NCBI GenBank assembly: GCA_021432635.1
Contig: MU270096.1
Span: forward strand, 194,077-258,076
Origin: Thozetella sp. PMI_491
Taxonomy: Eukaryota > Ascomycota > Sordariomycetes > Chaetosphaeriales > Chaetosphaeriaceae
Length of the DNA: 64,000 nucleotides
Reading direction: 5' to 3'
Below are positions 54,601 through 64,000 of this stretch, piece after piece (the stretch's first letter is position 1; each line of letters opens with the position of its first letter). The translations under genes and the position numbers were made by a program. A model generated the notes under the pieces. That model did not search any database. It was not told the origin of the DNA and saw only the letters and a program-made list of their open reading frames with translations.

Positions 54601-57036
54601 TTGAAGGAGCTTCTTGAGAGCTGGGCCATTGATCTGATCAAGATTGCCGGCAAGTACAGTTCGGTCCTACTACGGAGTCCCCGCGCGATTTACAAGTCAA
54701 TCCCGCCCTTCTGTCCCCGAAGCTCCCCCATTTACCAACAGTTTGGACAAAAAGAGGCCAAGAATCTGGCCGTGTCGGGCCCATCAGCTATGATGGAGAA
54801 GTGGGACGACTCTCTCGCTCGGATGACATTCGGCACTCGCGCCTATTCGACGTCGGTGTCCGCTGCGGGCCATCATATTGCTGTCCTCGCTCCTATAGGC
54901 AAGGTCTTCACGTACGATTCTTCGACATTTGAGCAGCCGTCATATGGGGCCATCGACCACAACGAACGCGTGACCAAGATGGAACTAAGCAGTAACGGAA
55001 CCTTGGTCGCAACATACGGCTACGATACTACCAAAATCTGGGAGATAACTACCGGGCACTGCCTTCATTCTACGCCAAATCTTGAGTCCAGACCAAGACC
55101 TCACACCATGATCTTCACGAACAACGATAATACCCTCCTTGTGGGCTTCGAAGACAGCAAGATCATGTCGCTTGATTTGCGTCAGACATTCCCCACCTGG
55201 GAGGAGTTTGCAACGATAGAGGAAAAGGAGATTAAGGGCCATATCCTCAACGTCCCAAGCAACATGGCCCTAAACAGGGACGGCACACGGCTCGCCATTG
55301 CCTATCGTGGTCATCCGCTCTCAGCTTGGAAGCTTAGGGAGGGAAAGAGGCCCAAGCATAGCGGGTATTTGTGGCGCCGCGGCCTCTCTGGGAAGAAGCG
55401 AGGCGAGGTGGAAGATGTCGTCTGGCACCCAAACTACAAGCTGGTATTGGGTGTCTACATTGACGGGACGGTCTTCAAGTGGCGCCCCGGTTTCAAGGAT
55501 TCATCGAGCAAGAGGCCCCGGTGGGAACCAAAGGAAATCGCTACCGGTGCATCGAAGATATCCATGAGCAAAGATGGCCACCTCTTCGTGACCGGCGACC
55601 CACGGGGTGCGGTCAAAATTTACACCACCGTGGGCTTCCATCTCCTCTACCACCTCGCTTCAGAGGACATGGTTGGCGGTATCACGTTTAACCCCGACAT
55701 GACGAGGCTCTATGACACGAGAGGGTACTATGCGAGCGCCTGGGAGCCAACCGCTCTAGTGCGGTGGGCTGAGCAGATGCATAGTAACTCAGATTCATTC
55801 GACAGCAAGAGCGAGATGAGCTTTGCACAGAACTCCGCAATCTCTGTCAACTGGACGCAGACGGTCGATTCGATCACGGTCATCGCCACGCCTGCATCTC
55901 GCCACTACCTCTTCTGCGTCGGCACCGCCGCTGGGGGGGTGACCTTGCATCACACCAACCAGGGCAAGCTTGCTGAGATTCGAAAAGCGGAGGGGCTATT
56001 TGGCATCGACAAGATGGCTCTCAGCAGAGATGGGAAGTACGTGTGCTTCATTGACTCGGTCAAGACTCTTGTAATTGTCTCGATAAACCATGATGACAAA
56101 ACCACGGAGACGACGGTCAAAGAAGAAGTCGAGATCTCCCTCTCCCAAGTGGCCACCGGGTCGATACTCGACGTTCTCTTCCATCAAGATACGACCCACA
56201 TCTTGGTGCAATGCTCCTCGTCTATCCATTCTATCTCCCTTGCGAGCCTCTCGATCGAGAAATCGGCGGAACTGGAGGCCGAGGACGCCAGATGGATACC
56301 GCACCCGGGAGACAAGACGAGGCTCGTCGGACTCTCAGCAACCACAGTTCAGGTGTTTGACTGGAATCTGTCAAGCTGCCACTCCTACAGCCTCATACCA
56401 CCCAGTACCTTGGTCAACGACTTCGAAAGTCCCGTGATCCAAGGCAAAGTAGACCGTGTGCTCGCCTCCCTCAACGGCAAGTACATCGTGGCGCAGGTAA
56501 CACCGCCCGCAGACCAGGGCTCGCAGGAGAAGCAGCTCTTTTGCATCGAGGTGTCCCTGCTCCCATCGTCCAAAACCGACGCTTCCAAGATTAACCAGAG
56601 CCCAACCATCGACCCCCTCATAGTGCCCCAGGACATGTCCTCTCAGGTTGCCCTGGCACTGGGTTTCGTGAAGGGCAACCGGCTCATATTCCTGTCCAAG
56701 GCCTCGTCTGTGTCCTACTGGGAAATCGATTTCAACCAGCTGGGCCGCCAGCAAGCCGCAGTACCTATCACGGTAGATGAAAGCATCGCCGATGTTGCTG
56801 AGTCGATCGATCCTCTCCAGACAGAGCCTCAAGTGGACCGACGCCGGTCCACGGCATCTACCCTAGTCCCTTCGAACTACAACTTAAAGGAGATCTTCCC
56901 TCTGCCGGGAGATTGGGTCAGCCAAGACTCGCTCATGGTCTCTACCCTTTGGACGAAAGAGCGGTCGTTCCTGTGTCCAAGAAACGGGGAGGTCGCGGTG
57001 GTCAGAACTCCTGATCTACGGGTGAGCAAGGACTAA
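51670..57036 (+). CDS. NLR-like STAND protein: alpha/beta-hydrolase, NACHT, beta-propeller
   Basis: Six exons (51670-51672, 51759-52286, 52348-52398, 52457-52747, 52801-53748, 53833-57036) give 1674 residues. A disordered Ser/Arg-rich start is followed by a SesB-like hydrolase: IVFVHGLGGTSRWTW, the nucleophile Ser186 in FVCHSMGGLVVKEA, FLATPHRGAQ and LDADHHNVCKY. The NACHT NTPase has Walker A WLNGGAATGKS (414-421) and Walker B WVIDALDEADN (about 514), then EVKAAISRFPKGMEAFYDRM of the usual helical part. From about residue 900, repeated SxDG...VTG...-type strands read as a degenerate WD40 beta-propeller. Fungal NLRs of this build act in non-self recognition; that role is inferred. The first exon holds only the ATG (ATG/GTGGGT), joining to LRKLSEIRRK. 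This start is tentative; no other ATG fits in frame. Confidence 0.88.
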
Positions 57037-57605
57037 GCGCTCTAGGGTGCGCTAGAGCTTGAACAATATTGCGGCATCAATGAAGATATGTGAACATGCT
57101 TGTATATAAATTATATAGACCTATATTCTAAAGTATATAACCATATTTCACGCAGCGGAAGGCAGCCTAGGATGCACCTGGGCTCGGTAGAGGATTGATC
57201 ATGGCATGCGCCTTAGCCGACGTCTCAAGTTCTATGACAGCTCATCAACCGTATTATCATACTAGGTACTCTCTAGCCATGCATGTCCGAGGCTATATCG
57301 ACAGCCAAATTAGCCCATATACAGCCCAGCCTCTATCGCAGAGGCGGGCGCGCTCTAGTCACAACCATATACCATGCAATGCTTCATATACCGCCACCGT
57401 CCATATATCTCTTTTTAGTTCTCCGTGGCCGCCCAACCAGTCCAACCGAGCCGTATTCCCCAGCTGCAAGCCTGTCCGCCAGGAGCCAAACAAGATACTG
57501 AGTAAGACCGGGTCCGATGTACGCCAAATGTCAAAAAATCGCAAAAAGAACGCCTCCAATGTATCGTATAGCACGTCTGGAACCAGGTCATCGTAGATGG
57601 GCAGG
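57037..57605. other. Convergent 3' intergenic stretch
   Basis: This stretch lies between the stops of the NLR-like gene (plus) and the large minus-strand gene. An AT-rich part (57100-57150: TATAAATTATATAG and similar) probably holds the poly(A) region of the NLR-like gene. No gene is recognised. Confidence 0.5.
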
Positions 57606-60600
57606 TCATATCCTCCCACCTCCCACAACCTCACTCTTGAGAATCTCTACCTCTCCGCTCTCTGCAGTGCGGCGCCGCTCCATCACCCAGTCGCCGCTCT
57701 CTTCCTCTTTGCGATACGAGATGCTGTCGGCCGATCCCTTGTGCCTGTGGCCCATGCCGGGCCGCCGCGGATGCTGCTGGACGGGTGAGCTACTTGAGAC
57801 GGCCGGCGATACAGGTGAGAACCCGGGATCACGGGATTCGACGGCACTTGGGCTGGTCATCCAGACGCCGGATCCAGACATGCTAGGGGCTTCTGAAGAG
57901 GCCGCATTGTGCGCCGCTGTGGGTTCTTCTTCGTCTTCTGCCTCTGGCACGGGAGGGAACGAGGTGCTGCTGGTTGCCTGGGATGCCATGGGCTGGGGCG
58001 GTAGCGGCGGGGAGAATAGAGGAGGGGGTATCATGGAGTTCGGGACAGCTTGTGCCGGAATATTCGCGGGCATTGGCGGGACAGGGACGGGCGGAGACGA
58101 CACCGGAAGGGGTACGGACATTGTCAACGTCGGGCTGCCCGAGGCACTGCCTGCATCCGAGTTGCTCCAAAGCGAGAAAGCCGAGTTCTTCCTAGCATGA
58201 GTACCTGCAACTTGGGTGCCTGCCACGAACCCGGGTCCGGGGCCCCAGGGTGAACTTGCCCCTTCGCCTCCTGGCCGCTCGGAGCGCGGGCTGCCCTCGC
58301 GGGAGCTCGCTAGACTGGCCTGCGAGCCACCCCATGCCCTCGACCGCAGCTTCAGGAGCGCCGACAGGCTCATGTTATCATCATCCGCCATCATCGCTAG
58401 CTGCGCTAGGCCGGGGCTCTGCAGTGACGCCGAATTCCTGCCCTCGCTCCCGATGCCGGGAGGCACGATCAAGCTCATGATCGAATTTCGGTTCGAGTAT
58501 TCAGAGCGCTCCGTTATGGGGGTCAGGTTCGGTTCCCTCGAGACGACTCTGCCGCTTGTGGAACGGTTCACGCCCTGGCCACCAGAGAAAAAGCCGCCAA
58601 ACTGATACAGATTTTCGGCGCTGAGCGCTTTGCTAACGCTAGACTGGACATGATGGGATGTCTGAGCCGGGGCCGCATAGAATCCGAACTCTTGACCGTA
58701 CCAACCATCCGAGTCGAAGGCAAGGGCGCTAGCATTCGCTTCGGCGATAATAGCTTCATCGTCAAAGTCATAGTCGTCTAGGCCGTTGTCCTCAGCGTAT
58801 GGGTCGTCTTCATAGAAAGACAGTCCGTTGTCGGCATGAGAATTTGGCTGTGAGCCTGAGGAGTCGGTAGGCGAGGTGATAGTAAGGTCAGCAGGGAGCG
58901 GCGGCGACGAGGATCGCCGGAACTTCCCCGCCGCTTCGGCCATTTGCGCTGCTTCAGCAAGGGCAGCCTGGTAGACCAGGTCTTGCCCTGGGATGTCGAT
59001 GGACAACGCTGGGGCGGGGTTGTGCATAGGCGACACAGATTCTTCCGCTGGCGCGGCTCCCTTGTCAGCGATGGCGAGCAGGGCCTGGGGCGCCGTACTA
59101 AGCGAAGTATGAGCTGTGGACTGAGTCACGGCCGACTGCGCAGAGACTTGCGAGGTCATGTCTGATTCCCGCCGCGAGGTTTCCTTCTTGGCGGCGGCCC
59201 GCTCTGCCTGTGCCTGGGCAAATGCCCCGGGAATAGGCCGCCCGTATTGATCGGTGTCATGGTTGTCGAAGATGGATTCGTCGAACTCCTCCCCGTCGTG
59301 CTCGAAGTCAAGCTCATCGGCTAGGCCTTCGTCGAAGTAAAGATCGTCACCGCCGGCAGCAGCAGATCGCGGGATGCTTGCTGGTGGGAAGCGCTGTGGC
59401 GGAAAACCTGGTCCGCTATACAGCAGCTTATGGTCGGCATCAGGCAGCCCGTGAATCCCCAGGCCGGCCACCGAATCTTCCAGCTTTGCTGTAATATGGG
59501 GATCGGTCAGGTACACAGGCGACGTGGCGGTTCCAAGGTCCGGCGTGGTATCCTTGGTCATGGCGAATCCAATCACTCGACCGCTCGCATCGCGGGGAGT
59601 AGACATCATACCCGGTGTATGGGGGCTGGTAAGCGAAGAAGTCGGGTTTGAGCGCTGGAAAACAAAGCCGGCAAAATTCTCCTGGTCATTGTCGGGGTCC
59701 ATCGCCGCCTCGGGATCCTCCTCGATGATTATCGTTTGCGGGATGACTTCGTCCTCGAGGTCTTCTGGGTCTTCTTCTAGACCTCCCTGTGGGTCTTCCT
59801 CAGGATAGTCCTCGGGATAGTCTTCGGGGTATTCTTCCTCGTCCAAGTCGGCATTGATACCGGGGATCCTCTCCTCTAGGCCATCGTCTTCCATCATAGC
59901 GTCGTAGTCGAAATCCTCGTCGAACCCATCATAGGTCGAGTCGCGCGGATCGGAGGTCTGCTTCTCGGCTTGCCGCTGGCGGTGTCGCTCCTCTAGCAGC
60001 TTCTCTTGCTTCGCGGCGCCAATCATATCGAAGCTGAACCTTGACGAGGTGCTCTTCATGTGTCTGGGCAACGCGGACATGACGGAAGCTCGTGTCGAAG
60101 CACGTCCGGACCGAGCCGTCATCGTAGACGGGCTGGACTTCAGCACAGCGGAGGCCGCTACCGAGTTGGCTCTTGACGTGGCAGTCGAAGGTGGCTCCGC
60201 CGAGGCGGCTCTGGTGACCTCCTCTGAAGAGTCTGACACAGCCGGCTGCTCTGGCAAGGGCTTATCCAGGGACAGACGCCTTCTTTCCGGTGCATCCTTC
60301 GCCAAGACTTGGCTGCTGGCTGGGATCTCATGGCTCCTGGCGCTCGTGGATACCTCTCGCGCGATGCTGGCCGACACATCTATGCTCTCGCTGATAGGGC
60401 CGAAGCTGGACGAGCGAGTAGGAAATTCGGTCGTAGAGGAGGGTACTTGTGAGCGGTTGGGCTCCTCGTCTGGTATAACGGGTGAAGCAAGAACTTTCTT
60501 CGGGCGTGGCGCGCTGAAGTCGTGCACGCGGGTTCCGCGAATGCGCGGGTCGTAAGCAGGCTCTGCCGGCTTCTGCACCGGCGCATAATCTGTGGCATTC

Positions 60601-61331
60601 TGGCCAGCCCTCCTTCGCATCAATAGGGTGGACATGGGGTTCTTCAAGAAGGGCAGTCCCTTCTTCGCTCGCTGCGCCTCGGGTGCCGCCGTGGACGTCG
60701 ACAGGGTCACTGGCTCGCTCGCTAACCTCGTCCCGGCCGGACGCTTGCCTGTCACACCAGAATATTGCTGCAGGTCCGTCGGCGTGACGAACGAAGTGCT
60801 CTTGGCCGGCCTGCCTGGTCCTTGAGCAGGAACGGGCGCGGGGCGGTAACTAATACCCGTGTTGATGGGAGGGGGTGCAGGCTTCGCCCTTGTAATGTGA
60901 TTATCAGGGACTTTTGCGACAGTATTGAGGGCGGGATCTTGGCGTTGCGTCCCTTTGATCTCTCGTTCATAGTTCCGCAGGGCGACGCCTCCGATAAAGC
61001 CAGAGTTGCCGCCAATGTAAGCCGGTCGGGCGGGCGGGGAGCGCGTCGTCTCCTCTGAGGCGAGCAAGGCTGCTGCTACTGCCGGCCTCTCTTGATCGCG
61101 AAGGTCGAAGGACGGCTCCGACCCGCTCGAGGCCACCCGGGCGATGGGGGGCAGCGTAGGGGGGAGCTGGGACGAGTTCGAGGAACGAGGGCGGCCATCG
61201 GCATGAGGTGAGACATCCTGAAGGGCGGGCGGGGGGTCGGGGGCGTTGGAGTCCCAAGGGCTGGACTGGTCCGGCAAGGGAGAGGACGGGTTCGACGGCG
61301 CGCGTCGGTGGAATCGAAGGTGGGACAGCAT
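57606..61331 (-). CDS. Large disordered Ser/Pro-rich protein, function unknown
   Basis: An intronless 1241-residue protein I cannot assign to a family. It is rich in Ser, Pro, Ala, Asp and Glu and is predicted from composition to be mostly disordered. The most conserved-looking parts are YIGGNSGFIGGVALRNYE (about 105-125) with INTGISYRPAPVP after it, a middle block KGLPFLKNPMSTLLMRRRAG (about 225-245) and GFVFQRSNPTSSLTSPHTPG (about 545). An acidic segment of about 70 residues near 470-540 contains the repeat YPEDYPEDYPEE. The Arg-Ala-Ser-rich C-terminus ends in GEVEILKSEVVGGGRI. There are no membrane segments or signal peptide. Many SxxSP and RRxS patterns could be phosphorylated, so it may be a scaffold or signalling protein. 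Its length, codon use and lack of stops support a real gene. Confidence 0.8.
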   Translation of the reverse strand: MLSHLRFHRRAPSNPSSPLPDQSSPWDSNAPDPPPALQDVSPHADGRPRSSNSSQLPPTLPPIARVASSGSEPSFDLRDQERPAVAAALLASEETTRSPPARPAYIGGNSGFIGGVALRNYEREIKGTQRQDPALNTVAKVPDNHITRAKPAPPPINTGISYRPAPVPAQGPGRPAKSTSFVTPTDLQQYSGVTGKRPAGTRLASEPVTLSTSTAAPEAQRAKKGLPFLKNPMSTLLMRRRAGQNATDYAPVQKPAEPAYDPRIRGTRVHDFSAPRPKKVLASPVIPDEEPNRSQVPSSTTEFPTRSSSFGPISESIDVSASIAREVSTSARSHEIPASSQVLAKDAPERRRLSLDKPLPEQPAVSDSSEEVTRAASAEPPSTATSRANSVAASAVLKSSPSTMTARSGRASTRASVMSALPRHMKSTSSRFSFDMIGAAKQEKLLEERHRQRQAEKQTSDPRDSTYDGFDEDFDYDAMMEDDGLEERIPGINADLDEEEYPEDYPEDYPEEDPQGGLEEDPEDLEDEVIPQTIIIEEDPEAAMDPDNDQENFAGFVFQRSNPTSSLTSPHTPGMMSTPRDASGRVIGFAMTKDTTPDLGTATSPVYLTDPHITAKLEDSVAGLGIHGLPDADHKLLYSGPGFPPQRFPPASIPRSAAAGGDDLYFDEGLADELDFEHDGEEFDESIFDNHDTDQYGRPIPGAFAQAQAERAAAKKETSRRESDMTSQVSAQSAVTQSTAHTSLSTAPQALLAIADKGAAPAEESVSPMHNPAPALSIDIPGQDLVYQAALAEAAQMAEAAGKFRRSSSPPLPADLTITSPTDSSGSQPNSHADNGLSFYEDDPYAEDNGLDDYDFDDEAIIAEANASALAFDSDGWYGQEFGFYAAPAQTSHHVQSSVSKALSAENLYQFGGFFSGGQGVNRSTSGRVVSREPNLTPITERSEYSNRNSIMSLIVPPGIGSEGRNSASLQSPGLAQLAMMADDDNMSLSALLKLRSRAWGGSQASLASSREGSPRSERPGGEGASSPWGPGPGFVAGTQVAGTHARKNSAFSLWSNSDAGSASGSPTLTMSVPLPVSSPPVPVPPMPANIPAQAVPNSMIPPPLFSPPLPPQPMASQATSSTSFPPVPEAEDEEEPTAAHNAASSEAPSMSGSGVWMTSPSAVESRDPGFSPVSPAVSSSSPVQQHPRRPGMGHRHKGSADSISYRKEEESGDWVMERRRTAESGEVEILKSEVVGGGRI

Positions 61332-64000
61332 CGTGCAATACGGCGGGCTCGCTCCCGACGTTGCGTCTTTGAAGAGGAGCGACCGGTCGGGAACGATTTG
61401 GCGCGGGTTTGCGAGCGACCAGCGTGTGGCTAAGGGCTAAGCAGGAGCTAGGAAGCCGCCTAACAAAATCATGGGGTCCTCTCGTATCTCTGACGCGATC
61501 CCCGGAGCTTGGGGGGGCGCGAATCCGACCGAAGGGTGCCTCGTATCGGGCGGACGTTTTCACGCAAGAGGCGAGCGGGTCTCGCGACAGTGGACTGACA
61601 GCAGCGGCGCCATGCGGGTGCGCGGGAGCAAGCAAGGGCGGGCAGTCGATGATGATGTTCAATTTTTGATATGGATGGAGAGAAAGAGGGCCGAAAGGAT
61701 GCAGAATGTCTCTCATCCACCCACACAACCCACCGTAGAGGGATCCCGGCGAAGAACGGAGCGGAGCCCTTTCTGGGGTCTTGGCTTGCTGAGAGGCGTC
61801 CAGGCGTCCGTTCAGGCGTGCAGGCGACTTGGGAAAGACGGGGCTAACTCGGGAGCCGCCTGCGGGCCTCGAAGTTGGCACGTGCGCTGCCCTGCTACGA
61901 AGGTTTTGGGGGGGGCTAATTCACCCAAAGAATCCAATGCTTCCAGAACCCCAACCCCTCCCTTGTCTATTCTGAAGCGTGGTGACGTCTCCCGTGCGCC
62001 CCCACTTTTAGGCCCTTTGTGCCTGTTATTGCTATGGTTACTTTGTATCGAGTCGGGGGGAGCCACTGTAGCGGGTAGTAGGTCCACCAATAACTTGTCG
62101 CACGCGCAAATTGAGAACTAACTAGAGAAAACAAAAGGGCTAAAAAAAAAATTTCACAAGCGAGACACGTAACCAGCTGGATTATACCAGCGAACGACTA
62201 TAACTCGGAAATTTGCGTCTTGTTCACCCCCCCGGCTGTTATTCCCTCGAGAGCGGCAGGCAACCCCGATTCTTGACCACGGAATCTGTGCTTCGAGAAC
62301 GCTCCCATGCCGCTTCCCTTCCTGACCGCCTCGACCGGATCGCTATCTCACATCTGAGATCGATGCATTCTTTGACGAACCTGAGGGCGGCAGGCGCCGA
62401 TCACCCGAGTCATTTCTACGGATTCCAGCCAGGATGCTGGGACGGGTCGGCCACGCGACGTCCCATGCAACTTAAGACGACAAAGCGCGGTCGCAAAGCG
62501 TCCCACCGAGATGGGACGACAACAAGAAAGCCCCTTGTGCTCTGATGCGTCGAGGAGAGGGGGGCACCCTTGTGCCTGGCCGCTTAATCCGCAAGTAAGG
62601 CGAGTAAAGCCGCTGCTATTTTGAGCCCTCTTCTAGCAACCTTGCACGGCAATCCCTTTCTCGTGGGTAAGGTGAGATGTCACCTTTTAACCACATACTA
62701 CCCAACCATCCTGCCTAAACCCCCCCTTCCCCTTCCCCCCTCCCCGCGTCCTCCCCTCTGGCTCTTTATTGCGAGAAACAACTGTGAGAGATTTGTGGCC
62801 GATCATCTCTTTGACTGGAATGGTGCCATTTTGGAAACCTCGTTTGCCTTTTCCGGGTCGAATGCAGCATATCGCTGCCTAGGCTTAAGATCCTAGGCGC
62901 AGACCCCCGCGGACATCAGACAGAGCTGTCACAGGAAGCTCATGCGGGACCCGCAGCACAGAATCGGCCTCAGTGAAACGTGGGGCAACTGTCCGAGAGA
63001 TAATTAGGGGTCCCTCGCCTTGGCCAGTTGGCGTCCATCGTAGAATTCAGGTCTCACTATTTCCGAAATACCCATAGCTTTGTCCTTCTTTTGGCTCCAA
63101 GGCGGCTAGTCAAACCGAGTAGGAAGGTAGGTATCCCGGGTATGGTCCACAGCGTGTTCCAGAAAATCCAGTGATAGTCGCTCAAGTCAATGCCCCAGCA
63201 TTGCTTTCACGGCCGTGACTGGGCACGCCTACTACGGCCCCCGGTACCATATTTATATACGGAATGCCTTTGATTGTGTCGCACTTAATTCCCTACAGAG
63301 AATGCCTCCGTACGGAAGCTAGCAGGGGGCCCAGAGCGAAGGTTGATACGGCTTTTGGGGCCATACAGTGAGGCTACACAAGTAACGGCCCTGACGTGAC
63401 AATACTCTTAATCCCCCAAACCCATTTCGTATTCTTCGTATTCTGGATACAGTAAACCGTCATTTCCAATAGCGGTTTTCTGCTTTACAAAGGTTCTATT
63501 TTGCTTATTATGTAACTTTCGTTAATAGTTCATGATCCGCTATGGATGTGGTGATCATCGCCGGGGGCAAGTGGTGCCGCAAGATTTTGCCAATAGATGA
63601 CGGCACAACATCACACAATACACAGGTAGACATATCACATTGCTAGGTAGTTATCCAGCCGATCGAGCGGCTGCACCCATTGGAGGCTCCGGACCTCTCG
63701 CCAACCAACCGACTGGCCATAACGGATCCTATGCGGAGACGGCAGCCACTCGGTCGCCCTCCGAAAACACAGGGATGGCGTCGAAATGGATCGCCGGATT
63801 GGTTAGTGCTGATTCCCATAGCACCTATGCCTGACATTCCAGCTTCCAGGCTACTATATTCCGTACAGCCCTTCCCAGGGACTATTCCTAGTGAAATGGC
63901 CTGCTTCCTCTCCCATCTCTAAAGGAACACATGTACTGCCTCGTCTAACATGGCTCAAGCGAAATCGGGGAGGAGGCGGGGAGGGGGGAAGGGGAGGGGG
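61332..64000. other. Right-edge non-coding stretch
   Basis: The left part is the promoter and leader of the large minus-strand gene. A pure C/T run lies at about 62717-62757 and G-rich sequence at 63967-64000, so a minus-strand leader or a new gene beyond the edge is possible. Short frames (62213-62545, 62621-62896, 63640-63922) show no domain. Confidence 0.45.

Noticed and set aside
61471-62121. 216-codon plus-strand frame, and the 304-codon minus frame 60967-61881
   Set aside because: Both lack recognisable content; the minus frame overlaps the large gene in another frame and its leader.
1-64000. tRNA, rRNA, CRISPR arrays, telomere repeats, intact transposons
   Set aside because: I looked for B-box-like TTCGAAT words, long inverted repeats, transposase motifs and TTAGGG runs and found none convincing. 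A tRNAscan-SE and RepeatMasker run would settle this.

Overview
The window looks like nuclear DNA of a filamentous ascomycete, most likely a Sordariomycete and possibly Sordariales. This is inferred from three things. Genes are separated by long non-coding stretches and interrupted by 50-130 bp GT-AG introns, several with CTAAC/CTAAT branch sites. The gene set is typical (GH131 glucanase, DUF1996 protein, Zn2Cys6 regulator, Sulfotransfer_4 protein, NLR-like STAND proteins). Some promoters carry TATA boxes and CT-rich leaders. No rRNA, tRNA, CRISPR array or intact transposon was recognised. Exon borders were read by eye from reading frame, splice sites and family conservation.

Layout. 1-8 kb: a Sulfotransfer_4 P-loop protein, a secreted GH131 beta-glucanase and a small secreted protein, widely spaced. 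8-17 kb: an MFS transporter, then a BBE-like FAD oxidase, a DHA1-type MFS drug transporter and a SAM methyltransferase, which could be a small metabolite cluster. 17-24 kb: a SET-domain protein with a signal peptide, an aspartic protease and a Zn2Cys6 transcription factor. 24.4-28.5 kb is a gene desert. 28-32 kb: an NmrA/isoflavone-reductase-like protein and a flavin monooxygenase, both on the minus strand. 33-36 kb: an NLR-like protein (alpha/beta-hydrolase, NB-ARC, 42-residue TPRs) with a run of Ns inside the TPR array. 38-49 kb: a DUF1996 secreted protein, an aldehyde dehydrogenase, a phenol-hydroxylase-like FAD monooxygenase, a type-B carboxylesterase and a double GFA-domain protein; the monooxygenase and esterase share a divergent 487 bp promoter. 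49.5-57 kb: a fructosamine-kinase-like protein divergent from a second NLR-like protein (alpha/beta-hydrolase, NACHT, beta-propeller repeats). 57.6-61.3 kb: a 1241-residue, mostly disordered protein. The rest is non-coding as far as I can see.

How they may work together (inference). The two NLR-like genes share the same kind of N-terminal hydrolase but have different NTPase and repeat modules. This fits fungal non-self recognition or programmed cell death. The enzymes between them (FMO, NmrA-like sensor, ALDH, FAD hydroxylase, esterase, GFA protein) form a plausible set for breaking down or making an aromatic or ester compound. No PKS, NRPS or terpene synthase backbone is visible.
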